In this document: piece by piece, positions 37,792 to 47,152 of the stretch | Position numbering within the stretch: position 1 is the stretch's first letter | How the letters are laid out: each line of letters opens with the position of its first letter | Source: Aquipseudomonas alcaligenes | Lineage (GTDB): Bacteria; Pseudomonadota; Gammaproteobacteria; Pseudomonadales; Pseudomonadaceae | Length of the DNA stretch: 64,000 bases | Assembly: GCF_900156545.1 (NCBI RefSeq) | Contig: NZ_FTNW01000001.1 | Coordinates: 620,001 to 684,000 of the forward strand | Reading direction: 5' to 3' | Notes under the pieces: generated by a model | Database searches by the model: none | Seen by the model: only the letters and a program-made list of their open reading frames with translations | What the model was told of the DNA's origin: nothing | Position numbers and translations under genes: made by a program

Positions 37792-38358
37792 ATGCTTAAA
37801 CAATTCCGTCCTGCCATCGCCATGCTGGGCCTGATGACCCTGGTGACGGGCGTGGCCTATCCGCTGGCGGTCACCGGCGTGGCCCAACTGGCCTTTCCCG
37901 AGCAGGCCAACGGTAGCCTGGTGCGCGACGCCCAGGGCGAGGTGCGCGGCAGTATGCTGCTGGCGCAGAACTTCGAGGGCGACCAGTGGTTCCAGCCGCG
38001 GCCGTCGGCCGCTGGTTTCGCCACCGTGGCCAGCGGTGCCAGCAACCTGGCACCGAGCAATCCGGCTCTGGCCGAACGCATCGCCCAGGACGCCCAGCGC
38101 CTGGTCGGCGAGGGCGTCTCGCCAGTGCCGCTGCAACTGGTCACCACCTCCGGCAGCGGCCTCGACCCGCACCTGTCGCCGTCCGCCGCACGCTGGCAGA
38201 TTACTCGCGTCGCCGCGGCACGCGGCCTGCCGGCGAACAGCCTGGAGCGCCTGCTCGAGCAACACACCGAGCGCCCTCTGGTGGGCCCTGCCGTGGTCAA
38301 CGTGCTGGCGCTGAACCTGGCGCTGGCGGACAATCGCGGCGTAATCTGGAACGAGTGA
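37792..38358 (+). CDS. kdpC: K+-transporting ATPase subunit KdpC
   Basis: A 188-aa protein with one N-terminal transmembrane helix (about 9-30) and a periplasmic domain. The motif FQPRPSAAG and the following NLAPSNPAL are KdpC signatures; the C-terminus [14 protein letters not shown] is also conserved. The protein bridges KdpA and KdpB and raises K+ affinity. The start follows CGGAGAACC. It is 4 bp ahead of kdpD, so translation is likely coupled despite the repeat on its 5' side. Confidence 0.97.
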   Translation: MLKQFRPAIAMLGLMTLVTGVAYPLAVTGVAQLAFPEQANGSLVRDAQGEVRGSMLLAQNFEGDQWFQPRPSAAGFATVASGASNLAPSNPALAERIAQDAQRLVGEGVSPVPLQLVTTSGSGLDPHLSPSAARWQITRVAAARGLPANSLERLLEQHTERPLVGPAVVNVLALNLALADNRGVIWNE

Positions 38359-38362
38359 CGTT

Positions 38363-41020
38363 ATGAGTGATGCCGTACGCGCCGATGCGCTGTTGGCCGA
38401 GATGCCCCGTGAAGGGCGTGGTCGGCTGAAAGTTTTCCTCGGTGCGGCACCCGGCGTGGGCAAGACCTTCGCCATGCTGCAGGCGGCGCAGGCGCAGAAG
38501 CGCCAGGGCCTCGACCTGCGCGTCGGCGTGGTCGAGACCCACGGCCGCGCGGAGACCGAGGCCATGCTTGCCGGTTTGCCGCAGCAACCCCTGCAACGCC
38601 TGGAGTACCGCGGTGTGCCACTGGCCGAGATGGATCTCGACGGCATCCTGGGCAACCCACCCAAGCTGGTGCTGGTCGATGAACTGGCCCACAGCAATGC
38701 GCCCGGCAGCCGCCATGCCAAGCGCTGGCAGGACGTGCAGGAACTGCTCGACGCCGGCATCGACGTCTACACCACGGTGAACGTGCAGCACCTGGAGAGT
38801 CTTAACGACCAGGTGCGCGACATCACCGGCGTGCAGGTGCGCGAGACGCTGCCGGACTGGGTGCTGCAGGAAGCCGATGAAATCCTGCTGGTCGACCTGC
38901 CGCCGCGCGAGCTGCTGGAGCGCCTGCGCGAGGGCAAGGTGTACGTACCGGAGCAGGCGCGCGCGGCGATCGACGCCTTCTTCAGCCAGACCAACCTCAC
39001 GGCACTGCGCGAACTGGCTATGCAGACGGCGGCGGCACGCGTCGATGCCGACCTCAACCGGCGTTACCGTCAGCAGGGCCAGGAAGCGCCGAGCGTGCGT
39101 GGCCGCCTGCTGCTCGGTATCGACGGCGACGCCCAGGCCGAGCGTCTGGTGCGCCACGCCAGCCGGGTGGCGGAGCGGCGTCATCTGCCCTGGTCGGTGG
39201 TGCATGTGGACACCGGCGCGGAGCGTGACGAGGAACGTCTGGGCAACCTGCAGGCGGCCCAGCAGTTGGCCGAGCGTCTGGGGGGTGAGGTGGTGCTGTT
39301 GCGCGGCAGTTCGGTGGCCGACACGCTGGTCGAGCATGCCCGCGAACGCCGCGCGAGCTTGATTCTGGTCGGTCGCAGTCGGCAGCGCTTGCGTCGGCGC
39401 TGGCGTTTCGGGCGCGGGCTGGCCGAGCGTCTGCTGAGCCTGGGCGAGGGCCTGGAAATCAGCGTGCTGGATACCGAGGCAGAGCGTGCGCCGGTCGGGC
39501 CACGCGCCAACGCAGCAGCGCAGTGGCGTGACTACCTGCTGGCCCCGCTGGCCACGGTACTGGCATCCGGCCTGGCTCTGGGCCTTTCGCAAGTGCTGGA
39601 GCTGCCGAACATCTCGCTGATCTTCCTCGCCTCCGTGCTGGTGGTGGCGGTGCGCAGCTCCCTGGGGCCGGCGCTGCTGTGTGCCGGACTGTCTTTCCTG
39701 GCCTACAACCTGCTGTTCATCGAGCCGCTGCTGTCGCTGAAGATTGCCCGCCAGGAGGATGTGCTGACCCTGGTGTTCTTCCTGCTGATGGCGGCGCTCA
39801 CCGGCAACCTGGCGACCCGTCAGCGGCGCCAGTTGCAGAGCCTGCGCCGGACCCAGGCGGAGACCACGGCGCTGCTGGAACTGTCGCGCAAGCTGACGGC
39901 GGCCACTGATCGCCAGGCCGTGTTGAGCGCTGCCATGCAGCAGTTCGGTTTGTGGCCTGACGTCGAGGTCAGCCTGCTGGCCCGTAGCCGGGATGGCATC
40001 TGGAAGGTCGGGGCCGGCGTGCAGCGCCTGCTCAACGAGCAGGAGCACGCCGCTGCCGACTGGTCCTGGCAGCACGGTCAGCCGGCCGGCCTGGGCAGCG
40101 GCACGCTGCCGAACGGCCGCTGGTGGTGGTGGCCGCTGGCGGGCGAGGAGGGGCCACTGGCGCTGCTCGGTATCGCGCCGAAGGATGAGCGCCCGCTCAG
40201 CCCGGAGCGGCGCCGCCTGATCGCCGCCCTCGGCCAGCCCCTGGCTCAGGCCCTGGAGCGTGCCCAGCTGGCGGAGGACCTGGAGGCGGCGCGCCTGCAC
40301 GGGCAGACCGAGGAACTGCGCAGCGCACTGCTGGCCTCGGTATCGCACGACCTGCGCACGCCGCTGACCGCCATGCGTGGCTCGATCGACAGCCTGCTTG
40401 CACTGGGTGAGCAGATTCCCCTGAGCGATCGGCGCGAGTTGCTCGAGGGTACCCGTGATGAAGCCGAGCGTCTCGACCGTTACATCCAGAATCTGCTGGA
40501 CATGACTCGGCTCGGCCACGGCGGCCTCAAGCTGGCGCGTGACTGGGTGGCACCGGCAGACATAGTCGCCAGCGCGGTGCAGCGCTTGCGTCCGGTGCTG
40601 GCGCCGCTGCGGCTGGAACTGCTGGTGCCGCAGCAACTGCCGTTGCTCTATGTGCACGCGGCGCTGATCGAGCAGGCGCTGGTCAATGTGCTGGAGAATG
40701 CTGCGCGTTTCTCGCCCGCTCACGGGCGCCTGCAGCTCGCCGTGGAGGCCGACCAGAATGAGCTGTGTATCGCTGTGGCCGACCAGGGGCCGGGTATTCC
40801 CGAGGCGGAACGGGAGAAGATCTTCGATATGTTCTATACCGCCGCCAGGGGCGACCGCGGTGGGCAGGGGACTGGTCTGGGCCTGGCGATCTGCCAGGGT
40901 ATGGTCGGTGCCCACGGTGGGCGGGTGACGGTGGGCGAGGGGCTGGATGGCCGGGGCGCCTGCCTGACCCTGCACCTGCCGCTGCATCCGCAACCGCAGC
41001 TGGAAGACGAATCCGCATGA
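38363..41020 (+). CDS. kdpD: Sensor histidine kinase KdpD
   Basis: An 885-residue K+/turgor sensor. The N-terminal KdpD domain (about 15-225) has a Walker A in GAAPGVGKTFAML and the LVDELAHSNAPGS segment. A universal-stress-like domain (about 245-370) follows, then four transmembrane helices (about 395-485), a GAF-like region, the HisKA box SVSHDLRTPLTAMRGS (His about 662) and HATPase N, G1 and G2 boxes (NVLENAARFSP, DQGPGIPE, GTGLGLAI). Its stop overlaps the kdpE start (ATGA). Confidence 0.97.
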   Translation: MSDAVRADALLAEMPREGRGRLKVFLGAAPGVGKTFAMLQAAQAQKRQGLDLRVGVVETHGRAETEAMLAGLPQQPLQRLEYRGVPLAEMDLDGILGNPPKLVLVDELAHSNAPGSRHAKRWQDVQELLDAGIDVYTTVNVQHLESLNDQVRDITGVQVRETLPDWVLQEADEILLVDLPPRELLERLREGKVYVPEQARAAIDAFFSQTNLTALRELAMQTAAARVDADLNRRYRQQGQEAPSVRGRLLLGIDGDAQAERLVRHASRVAERRHLPWSVVHVDTGAERDEERLGNLQAAQQLAERLGGEVVLLRGSSVADTLVEHARERRASLILVGRSRQRLRRRWRFGRGLAERLLSLGEGLEISVLDTEAERAPVGPRANAAAQWRDYLLAPLATVLASGLALGLSQVLELPNISLIFLASVLVVAVRSSLGPALLCAGLSFLAYNLLFIEPLLSLKIARQEDVLTLVFFLLMAALTGNLATRQRRQLQSLRRTQAETTALLELSRKLTAATDRQAVLSAAMQQFGLWPDVEVSLLARSRDGIWKVGAGVQRLLNEQEHAAADWSWQHGQPAGLGSGTLPNGRWWWWPLAGEEGPLALLGIAPKDERPLSPERRRLIAALGQPLAQALERAQLAEDLEAARLHGQTEELRSALLASVSHDLRTPLTAMRGSIDSLLALGEQIPLSDRRELLEGTRDEAERLDRYIQNLLDMTRLGHGGLKLARDWVAPADIVASAVQRLRPVLAPLRLELLVPQQLPLLYVHAALIEQALVNVLENAARFSPAHGRLQLAVEADQNELCIAVADQGPGIPEAEREKIFDMFYTAARGDRGGQGTGLGLAICQGMVGAHGGRVTVGEGLDGRGACLTLHLPLHPQPQLEDESA

Positions 41021-41712
41021 ATGGTCATGGTGCAACGCTCCTGGTGATCGACGACGAGGCGCAGATCCGCAAGTTCCTGCGCATCAGCCTCAGCGCCCAG
41101 GGCTACAAGGTGGTGGAGGCCGCTAGCGGTCGCGACGGCTTGGCACAGGCGGCCCTGGCGAAGCCTGATCTGGTGGTGCTGGACCTTGGCCTGCCGGATA
41201 TGGACGGTAAGGACGTGCTCGCCGAGCTGCGCGAATGGTCGCAGGTGCCGGTGCTGGTGCTCTCGGTGCGCGCCAGCGAGGGCGAGAAGGTGTTGGCGCT
41301 GGATGGCGGCGCCAATGACTACGTGACCAAGCCCTTCGCCATCCAGGAGTTTCTGGCGCGGGTGCGCGTACTGCTGCGCCAGTCCAGCACCCCAGAGCAG
41401 GTGGCGGCGCTGGTCAGGACTGGCCCCCTGTGTGTGGATTTCGCCTACCGGCGGGTCACCCTGGACGATCTCGAGGTCGCCCTGACGCGCAAGGAGTACG
41501 CGGTGCTGGCCATGCTCGCTCGGCATATAGGTCGTGTGGTGACCCAGCAGCAACTGCTCAAGGACATCTGGGGGCCGACCCATACAGAGGACAGTCACTA
41601 TCTGCGCGTGGTGGTCGGCCACCTTCGGCAGAAACTGGGTGACGATCCCACTGCACCACGTTTCATCGTTACCGAGGCGGGTGTTGGTTATCGCCTGCGC
41701 GACGGATTGTAA
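41017..41712 (+). CDS. kdpE: Response regulator KdpE
   Basis: A 231-aa OmpR-type regulator. The receiver domain has DDE at residues 12-14, the phospho-acceptor Asp in VVLDLGLPDMDG and Lys in DYVTKPF. The C-terminal winged helix has LTRKEYAVLAMLARHIGRVV and ends GVGYRLRDGL. It is translationally coupled to kdpD and expected to activate the kdpF promoter. An ATG at 40765 in the same frame lies inside kdpD and was not used. Confidence 0.97.
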   Translation: MNGHGATLLVIDDEAQIRKFLRISLSAQGYKVVEAASGRDGLAQAALAKPDLVVLDLGLPDMDGKDVLAELREWSQVPVLVLSVRASEGEKVLALDGGANDYVTKPFAIQEFLARVRVLLRQSSTPEQVAALVRTGPLCVDFAYRRVTLDDLEVALTRKEYAVLAMLARHIGRVVTQQQLLKDIWGPTHTEDSHYLRVVVGHLRQKLGDDPTAPRFIVTEAGVGYRLRDGL

Positions 41713-41755
41713 GTGCCTGCCCTTATCTGGACGTGGTAGACAGTATTTTGGGGTG

Positions 41756-41783
41756 TTGAATAGACTGCGCCGCACATTATCTC
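41756..41783 (+). promoter_or_regulatory. Possible promoter of the barrel-protein gene
   Basis: TTGAAT (41756-41761) is followed after 16 bp by TATCTC (41778-41783), a weak -35/-10 pair in the 93-bp gap between kdpE and the next gene. Confidence 0.35.
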
Positions 41784-41805
41784 TGTATGCGTTGTCGGAG
41801 CTGTT

Positions 41806-43155
41806 ATGAATCGCAAGGACGTTGTTGTTGCCGCATTGCTGGGTACGCTGGGACTGCCGCTGTATGGCCATACGGCCGACTATGCCGATATCAGCCAGCA
41901 GGCTGAGCAGCAGGCACGCTGGGGCTCACTCGGTAATGCCATAGAGACTTATCGCAAGGTATTGGCTGATCCTGATCTTCAGGCCTCGCACAATAAAGCT
42001 CGCCTGCGTCTGGCGCGTCTTTATCTGGATAGCTTCGATTATCCGGCGGCGCGTAATGAGCTGGCACAAGTGATTGCAGCAGCCCCCGACAGCGAGGAGG
42101 CCGCGCAAGCGCGCAAGTTATCAAAGAAGGCCGCACGCAAGACCAAGGCGCACAGCTTCGGCGGTAAGCTGCAGGTAGCGTTGATTCATGATACCGATAC
42201 GGCCAGCGCCTCCTCGGCAAGTCCGGTCAGCGAGCCGTCGTTCAGTGATGATGAGGACGTTGACGAGGAGGCCGCCGAGTTCGACGAGGATGACGAGTTC
42301 GCGGAAGACGAATTGGCCGATTCGGACTTCGCGGATGACCTGCTCGAAGATGTCGACCTCGACGAGGACGACCTTGAAGATGAGGGGGATACCGGTGGCG
42401 AAAAGCCCAAGCGATCAGTCCACGACAGCCGTCGCCAGGTGTCCACAGCGTTGCGCTACTCCTATGGTCTGAACGAGCGCGGCGATCGCTGGCAGTTGGC
42501 CGGCAATTTCAGTCAGGCCCGCCAGGACGAGCAGGATGCCCTGAATCGACAAACCGTTGCGCTTTCTACCGGGCCGGTCTTCGTAGTGCCTGACTGGCGC
42601 CTGAAGATCAATCCCGCAGTCACTTACCTGCAGCTGTACAAGGATCACCACTACGACCTGTCCAGCACGGTCTGGTCGCTTGGCGTGAGCCACAAGCTGA
42701 ACCGAGTGCTGGAGTTGGGCGTGCGTTACAACTATGAGAATCGGGATCTCAGCAGCCAGGACTCTACTGATGTTGAGATCGATACCCTGAAGTTCGCGGC
42801 CAAGTTCAAACCCACAACACGCGACAGTTTCAACTTGAGTTTCTCGCCCAAGGTCGAGGACAACGATCAGAGCAAGAAGGACAAGGATCAAAGCGGTTGG
42901 AAAGTTGCCTACGCGCGCAAACTTCCCTGGGACAGTTTCGCCAGCATCTCTTATAGCCGTCGGCATACCGAGTATGACAACGATCCCAAGGGCAAGGAGG
43001 AAGATGAGGACAAGTACGGCCTGAGCCTTGGGCACAAACTAACCAAGGATCTACAGGTCGCGGTCAGTTACGAACACAAGGAGAAAGACTCCAACCAGCC
43101 CGGCAAGGACAAGAACAACGAAAGCACGTCCCTGAGCCTGACCTACCGCTTTTGA
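41806..43155 (+). CDS. TPR plus outer-membrane beta-barrel protein with a long acidic loop
   Basis: A 449-residue protein with a Sec signal (about 1-23) and a helical TPR-like region at about 25-112 (QARWGSLGNAIETYRKVL, ARLYLDSFDYPAARNELAQV). From residue 117 on it shows alternating amphipathic strands and ends in Phe (SLSLTYRF), the mark of an outer-membrane barrel. The TPR-then-barrel layout recalls Slam/DUF560 proteins, but I cannot confirm that family. Residues 148-195 are about two-thirds Asp and Glu and seem inserted after the first strand, so they may lie at the surface. Other loops are also highly charged. Base composition is less GC-rich than its neighbours. Substrate or partner unknown. 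Confidence 0.7.
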   Translation: MNRKDVVVAALLGTLGLPLYGHTADYADISQQAEQQARWGSLGNAIETYRKVLADPDLQASHNKARLRLARLYLDSFDYPAARNELAQVIAAAPDSEEAAQARKLSKKAARKTKAHSFGGKLQVALIHDTDTASASSASPVSEPSFSDDEDVDEEAAEFDEDDEFAEDELADSDFADDLLEDVDLDEDDLEDEGDTGGEKPKRSVHDSRRQVSTALRYSYGLNERGDRWQLAGNFSQARQDEQDALNRQTVALSTGPVFVVPDWRLKINPAVTYLQLYKDHHYDLSSTVWSLGVSHKLNRVLELGVRYNYENRDLSSQDSTDVEIDTLKFAAKFKPTTRDSFNLSFSPKVEDNDQSKKDKDQSGWKVAYARKLPWDSFASISYSRRHTEYDNDPKGKEEDEDKYGLSLGHKLTKDLQVAVSYEHKEKDSNQPGKDKNNESTSLSLTYRF

Positions 43156-43164
43156 TGTCAGGTC

Positions 43165-44151
43165 TCAGTGTTCGCTGCGTTCATATCTGTCCAGCGTATC
43201 GTTCGCGATCTGTCTGCCGAGCATGATGAGTTCCGGCGCCTTGTGGAACTCGAAGAAGCGGCATACGCGCTTGGGTACGTTGATCAGGATGTCCGGCGGA
43301 TAGCCGGCGATCTTGTACTGGGCCAGTGAGGTCTGCATGGTCTCGAAACTCAGGTTGACCAGTTCCAGCAGTGACGCGGGACCGACGTTGCCGAGCGCCT
43401 GGGAGCTGCTGGCCGACTTGGGCACGCTGTCATCCGCCTCCCGTGAGATCTTGGGTTCGATCCAGGGGTTGTCGACCTCCGTCCCGCCCTCGTCCGTCTC
43501 GCGACGGAGGAAGGGCAGGCGGGCGCTGAGAGAGCCCATCAGCTGATCGATCTTGCCCTTGAACGCCGCCGGCCGTTCGATCACCGGAAGGCTGTACTGT
43601 TTCTGGTTCAACGAGTTGAGGTTGACCGCGACAATCAGGTCGCAGTGGCTGGAGACCACCGGCACGATGGGCAGTGGATTGAGCAAGCCACCGTCGACCA
43701 GAATCCGCGAACCCTGGGTAACTGGCGTGAACAGGCTGGGAATGGCGGCCGAGGCGCGCATGGCTTTGTGCAGGCAGCCTTCCTGGAACCAGATTTCCTG
43801 CTGGTTGGTCAGGTCGGTGGCGACAGCCGTGTAGGGGATGGCGAGCTGCTCGATGTCAATCTCGCCGACGATCTCGTGGATCTTGCCGAATACCTTTTCA
43901 CCACGAATGGCACCCAGACGGAAGCTGACGTCGAGCAGGCGCAACACGTCGAGATAATCCAGACTCTCGGTCCACTGGCGATACTCGTCGAGCTTGCCAG
44001 CGGCGTAGATGCCGCCGACCACGGCGCCCATGGAGCAGCCGGCGATGCAGCCGATCTCGTAGCCACGCGCCTCCAGCGCCTCGATCACGCCGATATGGGC
44101 GTAGCCGCGTGCGCCACCGGAGCCCAGCACCAGAGCCACTTTCTTGTTCAT
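43165..44151 (-). CDS. Patatin-like phospholipase (RssA-like)
   Basis: A 328-aa patatin-fold protein. The glycine-rich oxyanion segment LGSGGARGYAHIGVIEAL is at residues 8-25, the nucleophile Ser in GCSMGAVVGG near 42, and the catalytic Asp in LVDGGLLNPLPI. There is no signal peptide or barrel, so it is cytosolic or membrane-associated, unlike PlpD. Family members hydrolyse acyl esters of phospholipids; the substrate is not known here. ATG 44151 is chosen because homology begins there and GGGGGAT precedes it; upstream in-frame ATGs extend it without conservation. It converges on the barrel-protein gene. Confidence 0.88.
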   Translation of the reverse strand: MNKKVALVLGSGGARGYAHIGVIEALEARGYEIGCIAGCSMGAVVGGIYAAGKLDEYRQWTESLDYLDVLRLLDVSFRLGAIRGEKVFGKIHEIVGEIDIEQLAIPYTAVATDLTNQQEIWFQEGCLHKAMRASAAIPSLFTPVTQGSRILVDGGLLNPLPIVPVVSSHCDLIVAVNLNSLNQKQYSLPVIERPAAFKGKIDQLMGSLSARLPFLRRETDEGGTEVDNPWIEPKISREADDSVPKSASSSQALGNVGPASLLELVNLSFETMQTSLAQYKIAGYPPDILINVPKRVCRFFEFHKAPELIMLGRQIANDTLDRYERSEH

Positions 44152-44293
44152 TGGCAAATCCCCCACAGAGGCTTCGAACATACCCGTGCAGAGCGGTTGC
44201 GCCAAGGACGGCTTTGCTAGAATCGGCAGCGCCGGGCACTTTGCCCGTGCAGGAGTATCCAAGCCTTACACCCGTTTCCCCAGGAGAGAGAAG

Positions 44294-44572
44294 ATGACGA
44301 GAATCGCCACCCTGGCCCTGTTGGCACTGGCCCTCAGTGGTTGCGCAGCCAAGACCGCCTACCGTGACAGCTGCGCCAATCAGCTGGATGCCGCCTGGCG
44401 CGAACTGGACCTGGCCAAGGCCGAAGGCTTCGCGGGGACCGTGAGCTACTCCAAGGCGCTGACATTGCTGACTGGCGCCAAAACCTCGCAACAGTTCGAG
44501 GGTTACGAGAGCTGCACGCGCAATGCCGAGAAAGCGCGTTTCTATATCCGCGAATCGCGTGCCGGGCGCTGA
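44294..44572 (+). CDS. Small lipoprotein of unknown function
   Basis: A 92-residue protein with a clear lipobox LALSGC after a short basic, hydrophobic signal (lipidated Cys near residue 18). The mature part is helical and has two further cysteines (DSCANQLD and ESCTRN) that could form a disulfide. CAGGAGAGAG precedes the ATG. I do not recognise a named family. The next gene starts 2 bp after its stop, which suggests co-transcription. Confidence 0.8.
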   Translation: MTRIATLALLALALSGCAAKTAYRDSCANQLDAAWRELDLAKAEGFAGTVSYSKALTLLTGAKTSQQFEGYESCTRNAEKARFYIRESRAGR

Positions 44573-44574
44573 AG

Positions 44575-45183
44575 GTGCTGCTCGATTTCGCCCAGCTGAG
44601 CGCGCTGGAAGCCTACCGTTGGCTGGCTGCGACCGTCACGCCGCGGCCCATTGCGTGGGTCTCCACGCGCTCGCCCGAGGGTGTCGACAACCTGGCGCCG
44701 TTCAGCTTCTTCCAGGTGATCAGCGATCAGCCGCCGACCCTGATGATCAACGTCGGCAGTCGTGACGACGGCAGCCTCAAGGACAGTCTGCGCAATGCGC
44801 GTGATACCGGCGAACTGGTGATCCAGCTGGTGCCCTTTGCCCTTGCCGAGGCGATGAACGCCACGGCCGCGCTGCTCGGTCCGCAGGTCAGCGAGTTCGA
44901 ACACTGTGGTATCGCCCGCGAGGCTTCGTTGCGCGTGGCGCCACCGCGAGTGGCCGGCGCACCGGTGGTGTTCGAGTGTCGGGTAGCGGAGATCCAGCCC
45001 TATCCGCGACAGGCGCCGAACTGCCACCTGATCTTCGCCGAAGTCTTGCTGGCACACATCGACGAGTCGGTTCTGGATGGCGAACGGCGCATCGACCCGA
45101 CTCGCCTCGACCTGGTCGGCCGTCTCGGTGGCAGCGGTTACACCCGCACGCGCGATGTTTTCCGCATGCAGCGACCTTCCTGA
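44575..45183 (+). CDS. Flavin reductase-like (FMN split-barrel) protein
   Basis: A 202-aa protein that matches the flavin-reductase-domain family: TVTPRPIAWVSTRSPEGVDNLAPFSFF near the N-terminus binds FMN, and the later FECRVAEIQP segment is also typical. The start is probably a GTG at 44575, immediately after the lipoprotein stop; no ATG fits and the ribosome site is weak, so translation may depend on coupling. The electron acceptor is unknown. Confidence 0.82.
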   Translation: MLLDFAQLSALEAYRWLAATVTPRPIAWVSTRSPEGVDNLAPFSFFQVISDQPPTLMINVGSRDDGSLKDSLRNARDTGELVIQLVPFALAEAMNATAALLGPQVSEFEHCGIAREASLRVAPPRVAGAPVVFECRVAEIQPYPRQAPNCHLIFAEVLLAHIDESVLDGERRIDPTRLDLVGRLGGSGYTRTRDVFRMQRPS

Positions 45184-45272
45184 CCCGTCGCACAGTTTCG
45201 TCAGCAACTGTTTCATGGCGCTTTGCCGGGCCAGTGTCGCCCAGTAGCATCGGCAGACTGGAACAGGAGCGA

Positions 45273-46193
45273 ATGATGCGGACGAAACTGGATGCGGTAT
45301 TGCACGAGGTCAATCAGGTGCTGCTGGGCAAGGAGCCGCAGGTGCGCCTTGCGCTGACCTGCCTGCTGGCGCGTGGTCACCTGCTGATCGAGGACCTGCC
45401 CGGGATGGGCAAGACCACCCTGAGCCAGGCCCTGGCGCGGGTACTGGGGTTGTCCTACCAGCGCATCCAGTTCACTTCCGACCTGTTGCCCGGCGACATT
45501 CTTGGCACTTCGGTGTTCGACAAGGACAGCGGCCAGTTCGTTTTCCACCCCGGGCCGATCTTTGCCGAGCTGGTGCTGGCCGACGAAATCAACCGTGCCA
45601 CGCCGAAGAGCCAGAGCGCGTTGCTGGAGGCCATGGAGGAGGGCCAGGTGACCATCGAGGGGGCTACCCGACCGCTGCCGGAGCCTTTCTTCGTGATTGC
45701 CACACAGAACCCGGTCAGCTCCGGCGGCACCTTTGCCCTACCGGAATCGCAGCTGGACCGTTTCCTCATGCGCCTCTCGCTGGGCTATCCGGCACGGGCC
45801 GCCGAGCGTGCGCTGCTGCTCGGCGAAGCCCGTCGTGATCTGTTGCCGCGTCTCGAGCCGATCCTCGATCATGCCGAGCTCGCGGCGATCCAGGCCCTGA
45901 TTCCGCAGGTACGCACCAGCGACGCCCTGGTCGATTATGTGCTGCGCCTGGTCGAGGCCACGCGCAGCGAGGCGCAGTTCGCCTGGGGGCTGTCACCCAG
46001 GGCCAGTCTGGCGCTGCTGGCGGCGGCGCGGGCCTGGGCGTTCCTGGCCAACCGGGACTATGTGATTCCCGAGGATGTGCAGGCGGTGTTGCCCGCTGTC
46101 GTAGGCCATCGCCTGCGCGAGCGTGCCGACCCTGCCGGCCATGGCGGCGGCGCACTGGTGCAGTGGCTGCTGCGCGAAGTCTCGGCGGTGTGA
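45273..46193 (+). CDS. MoxR-family AAA+ ATPase
   Basis: A 306-residue AAA+ ATPase. Walker A is in LPGMGKTTLSQALA (about 43-56), Walker B in LVLADEINRATPKSQSALLEAMEE, and sensor 1 in FVIATQNPV. The C-terminal lid domain is complete. MoxR proteins act as chaperones for complex assembly. Here it leads an operon with a DUF58 gene and a transglutaminase, an arrangement conserved in pseudomonads. Tandem ATGs at 45273 and 45276 follow CAGGAG. The stop overlaps the next start. Confidence 0.92.
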   Translation: MMRTKLDAVLHEVNQVLLGKEPQVRLALTCLLARGHLLIEDLPGMGKTTLSQALARVLGLSYQRIQFTSDLLPGDILGTSVFDKDSGQFVFHPGPIFAELVLADEINRATPKSQSALLEAMEEGQVTIEGATRPLPEPFFVIATQNPVSSGGTFALPESQLDRFLMRLSLGYPARAAERALLLGEARRDLLPRLEPILDHAELAAIQALIPQVRTSDALVDYVLRLVEATRSEAQFAWGLSPRASLALLAAARAWAFLANRDYVIPEDVQAVLPAVVGHRLRERADPAGHGGGALVQWLLREVSAV

Positions 46194-47152
46194 TGTTGCC
46201 GATCTCGCTCAAAGCCCGCTGGCGGCGCTGGGTGGTCAGGCGAATTCCCGCCGCGGCCCAGGTGCAGCTGAACCAGCGGCGCATCTTCATCATGCCCGAC
46301 CGGGTCGGTGCCGCTTTTGCGCTGGTGCTGCTGCTGATGCTGCTGGCCGGCATCAACTACGAGAACAGCCTCGCCTACGGTCTGACCTTTCTGCTCGCCG
46401 CCGTGTTCGTGGTGGCGATCCTGCACACCTATCGCAATTTTGCCGGCCTGATCCTCAAGTCTGGTGCCAGCGGAGCCGTGTTCGTCGGCGAACAGGCGCG
46501 CTTCAGGGTGCGTCTGGAAAGCGATGGCCGAGCCCACATGGCCATCGGTATTGGTTGGCCACCGCAGCCGCTGCAGACACTGGATGTACCGGCGCAAGGG
46601 CAGCGCGAATGCGAGCTGACCCAGCCCGCGTTGCAGCGCGGCTGGCTGCGGCCTGAACGCCTGCGGGTGGAAAGCCATTTCCCGCTGGGCATCCTGGTGG
46701 CCTGGAGCTGGGTCGACCTGGACCAGTCGGTACTGGTCTATCCGCGACCGCTGCAGGGCGAACTGCCGCTGAGTGACGGCGGCTCACTCGACGAGGAAGA
46801 CGAGGGGCAACGCGCAACCGGTCAGGGCGCCGACGATTACCAGGGGCTGCGCAGCTACCAGCCCGGTGACTCCAAGCGGCGCCTGCACTGGAAGGCGTTC
46901 TCACGCGGCCAGGGCCTGCTGGTCAAGGACTTCGCTACGCTCGCCGGGCGCGACCTGTGGCTGGATTTCCAGGCGCTTGGCGGTGACGCCGAGGAGCGTC
47001 TGTCGCGCCTGTGCTACTGGGTACTGCAGCTGGACGCCCGCCAGCAGGCCTATGGCCTGCGTCTGCCCGGCTGCGAGCTGGCGCCGGATCATGGCGACGC
47101 CCATCGCGAAGCCTGCCTGCGTGCCCTGGCACTCTACGGAGTTCGCACATGA
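46193..47152 (+). CDS. DUF58 domain-containing membrane protein
   Basis: A 319-aa protein with two close transmembrane segments (about 38-80) and a soluble DUF58 region whose signature YQGLRSYQPGDSKRRLHWKA is near residues 217-236. It overlaps the MoxR stop (TGATG) and its own stop overlaps the transglutaminase start (ATGA), giving a tightly coupled three-gene unit. DUF58 proteins are regular partners of MoxR ATPases; their exact role is unknown. Confidence 0.9.
   Translation: MLPISLKARWRRWVVRRIPAAAQVQLNQRRIFIMPDRVGAAFALVLLLMLLAGINYENSLAYGLTFLLAAVFVVAILHTYRNFAGLILKSGASGAVFVGEQARFRVRLESDGRAHMAIGIGWPPQPLQTLDVPAQGQRECELTQPALQRGWLRPERLRVESHFPLGILVAWSWVDLDQSVLVYPRPLQGELPLSDGGSLDEEDEGQRATGQGADDYQGLRSYQPGDSKRRLHWKAFSRGQGLLVKDFATLAGRDLWLDFQALGGDAEERLSRLCYWVLQLDARQQAYGLRLPGCELAPDHGDAHREACLRALALYGVRT

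Noticed and set aside
38297..41035. About 912-codon open frame antisense to kdpD
   Set aside because: The sense strand holds all KdpD domains with no breaks, while the antisense product is Gln/Arg/His-rich with no domain.
42240..42405. Acidic coding stretch as a frameshift or sequencing artefact
   Set aside because: The frame continues in phase into convincing beta-strands and a terminal Phe, and codon use is mixed (GAT/GAC, GAA/GAG), so it is coding.
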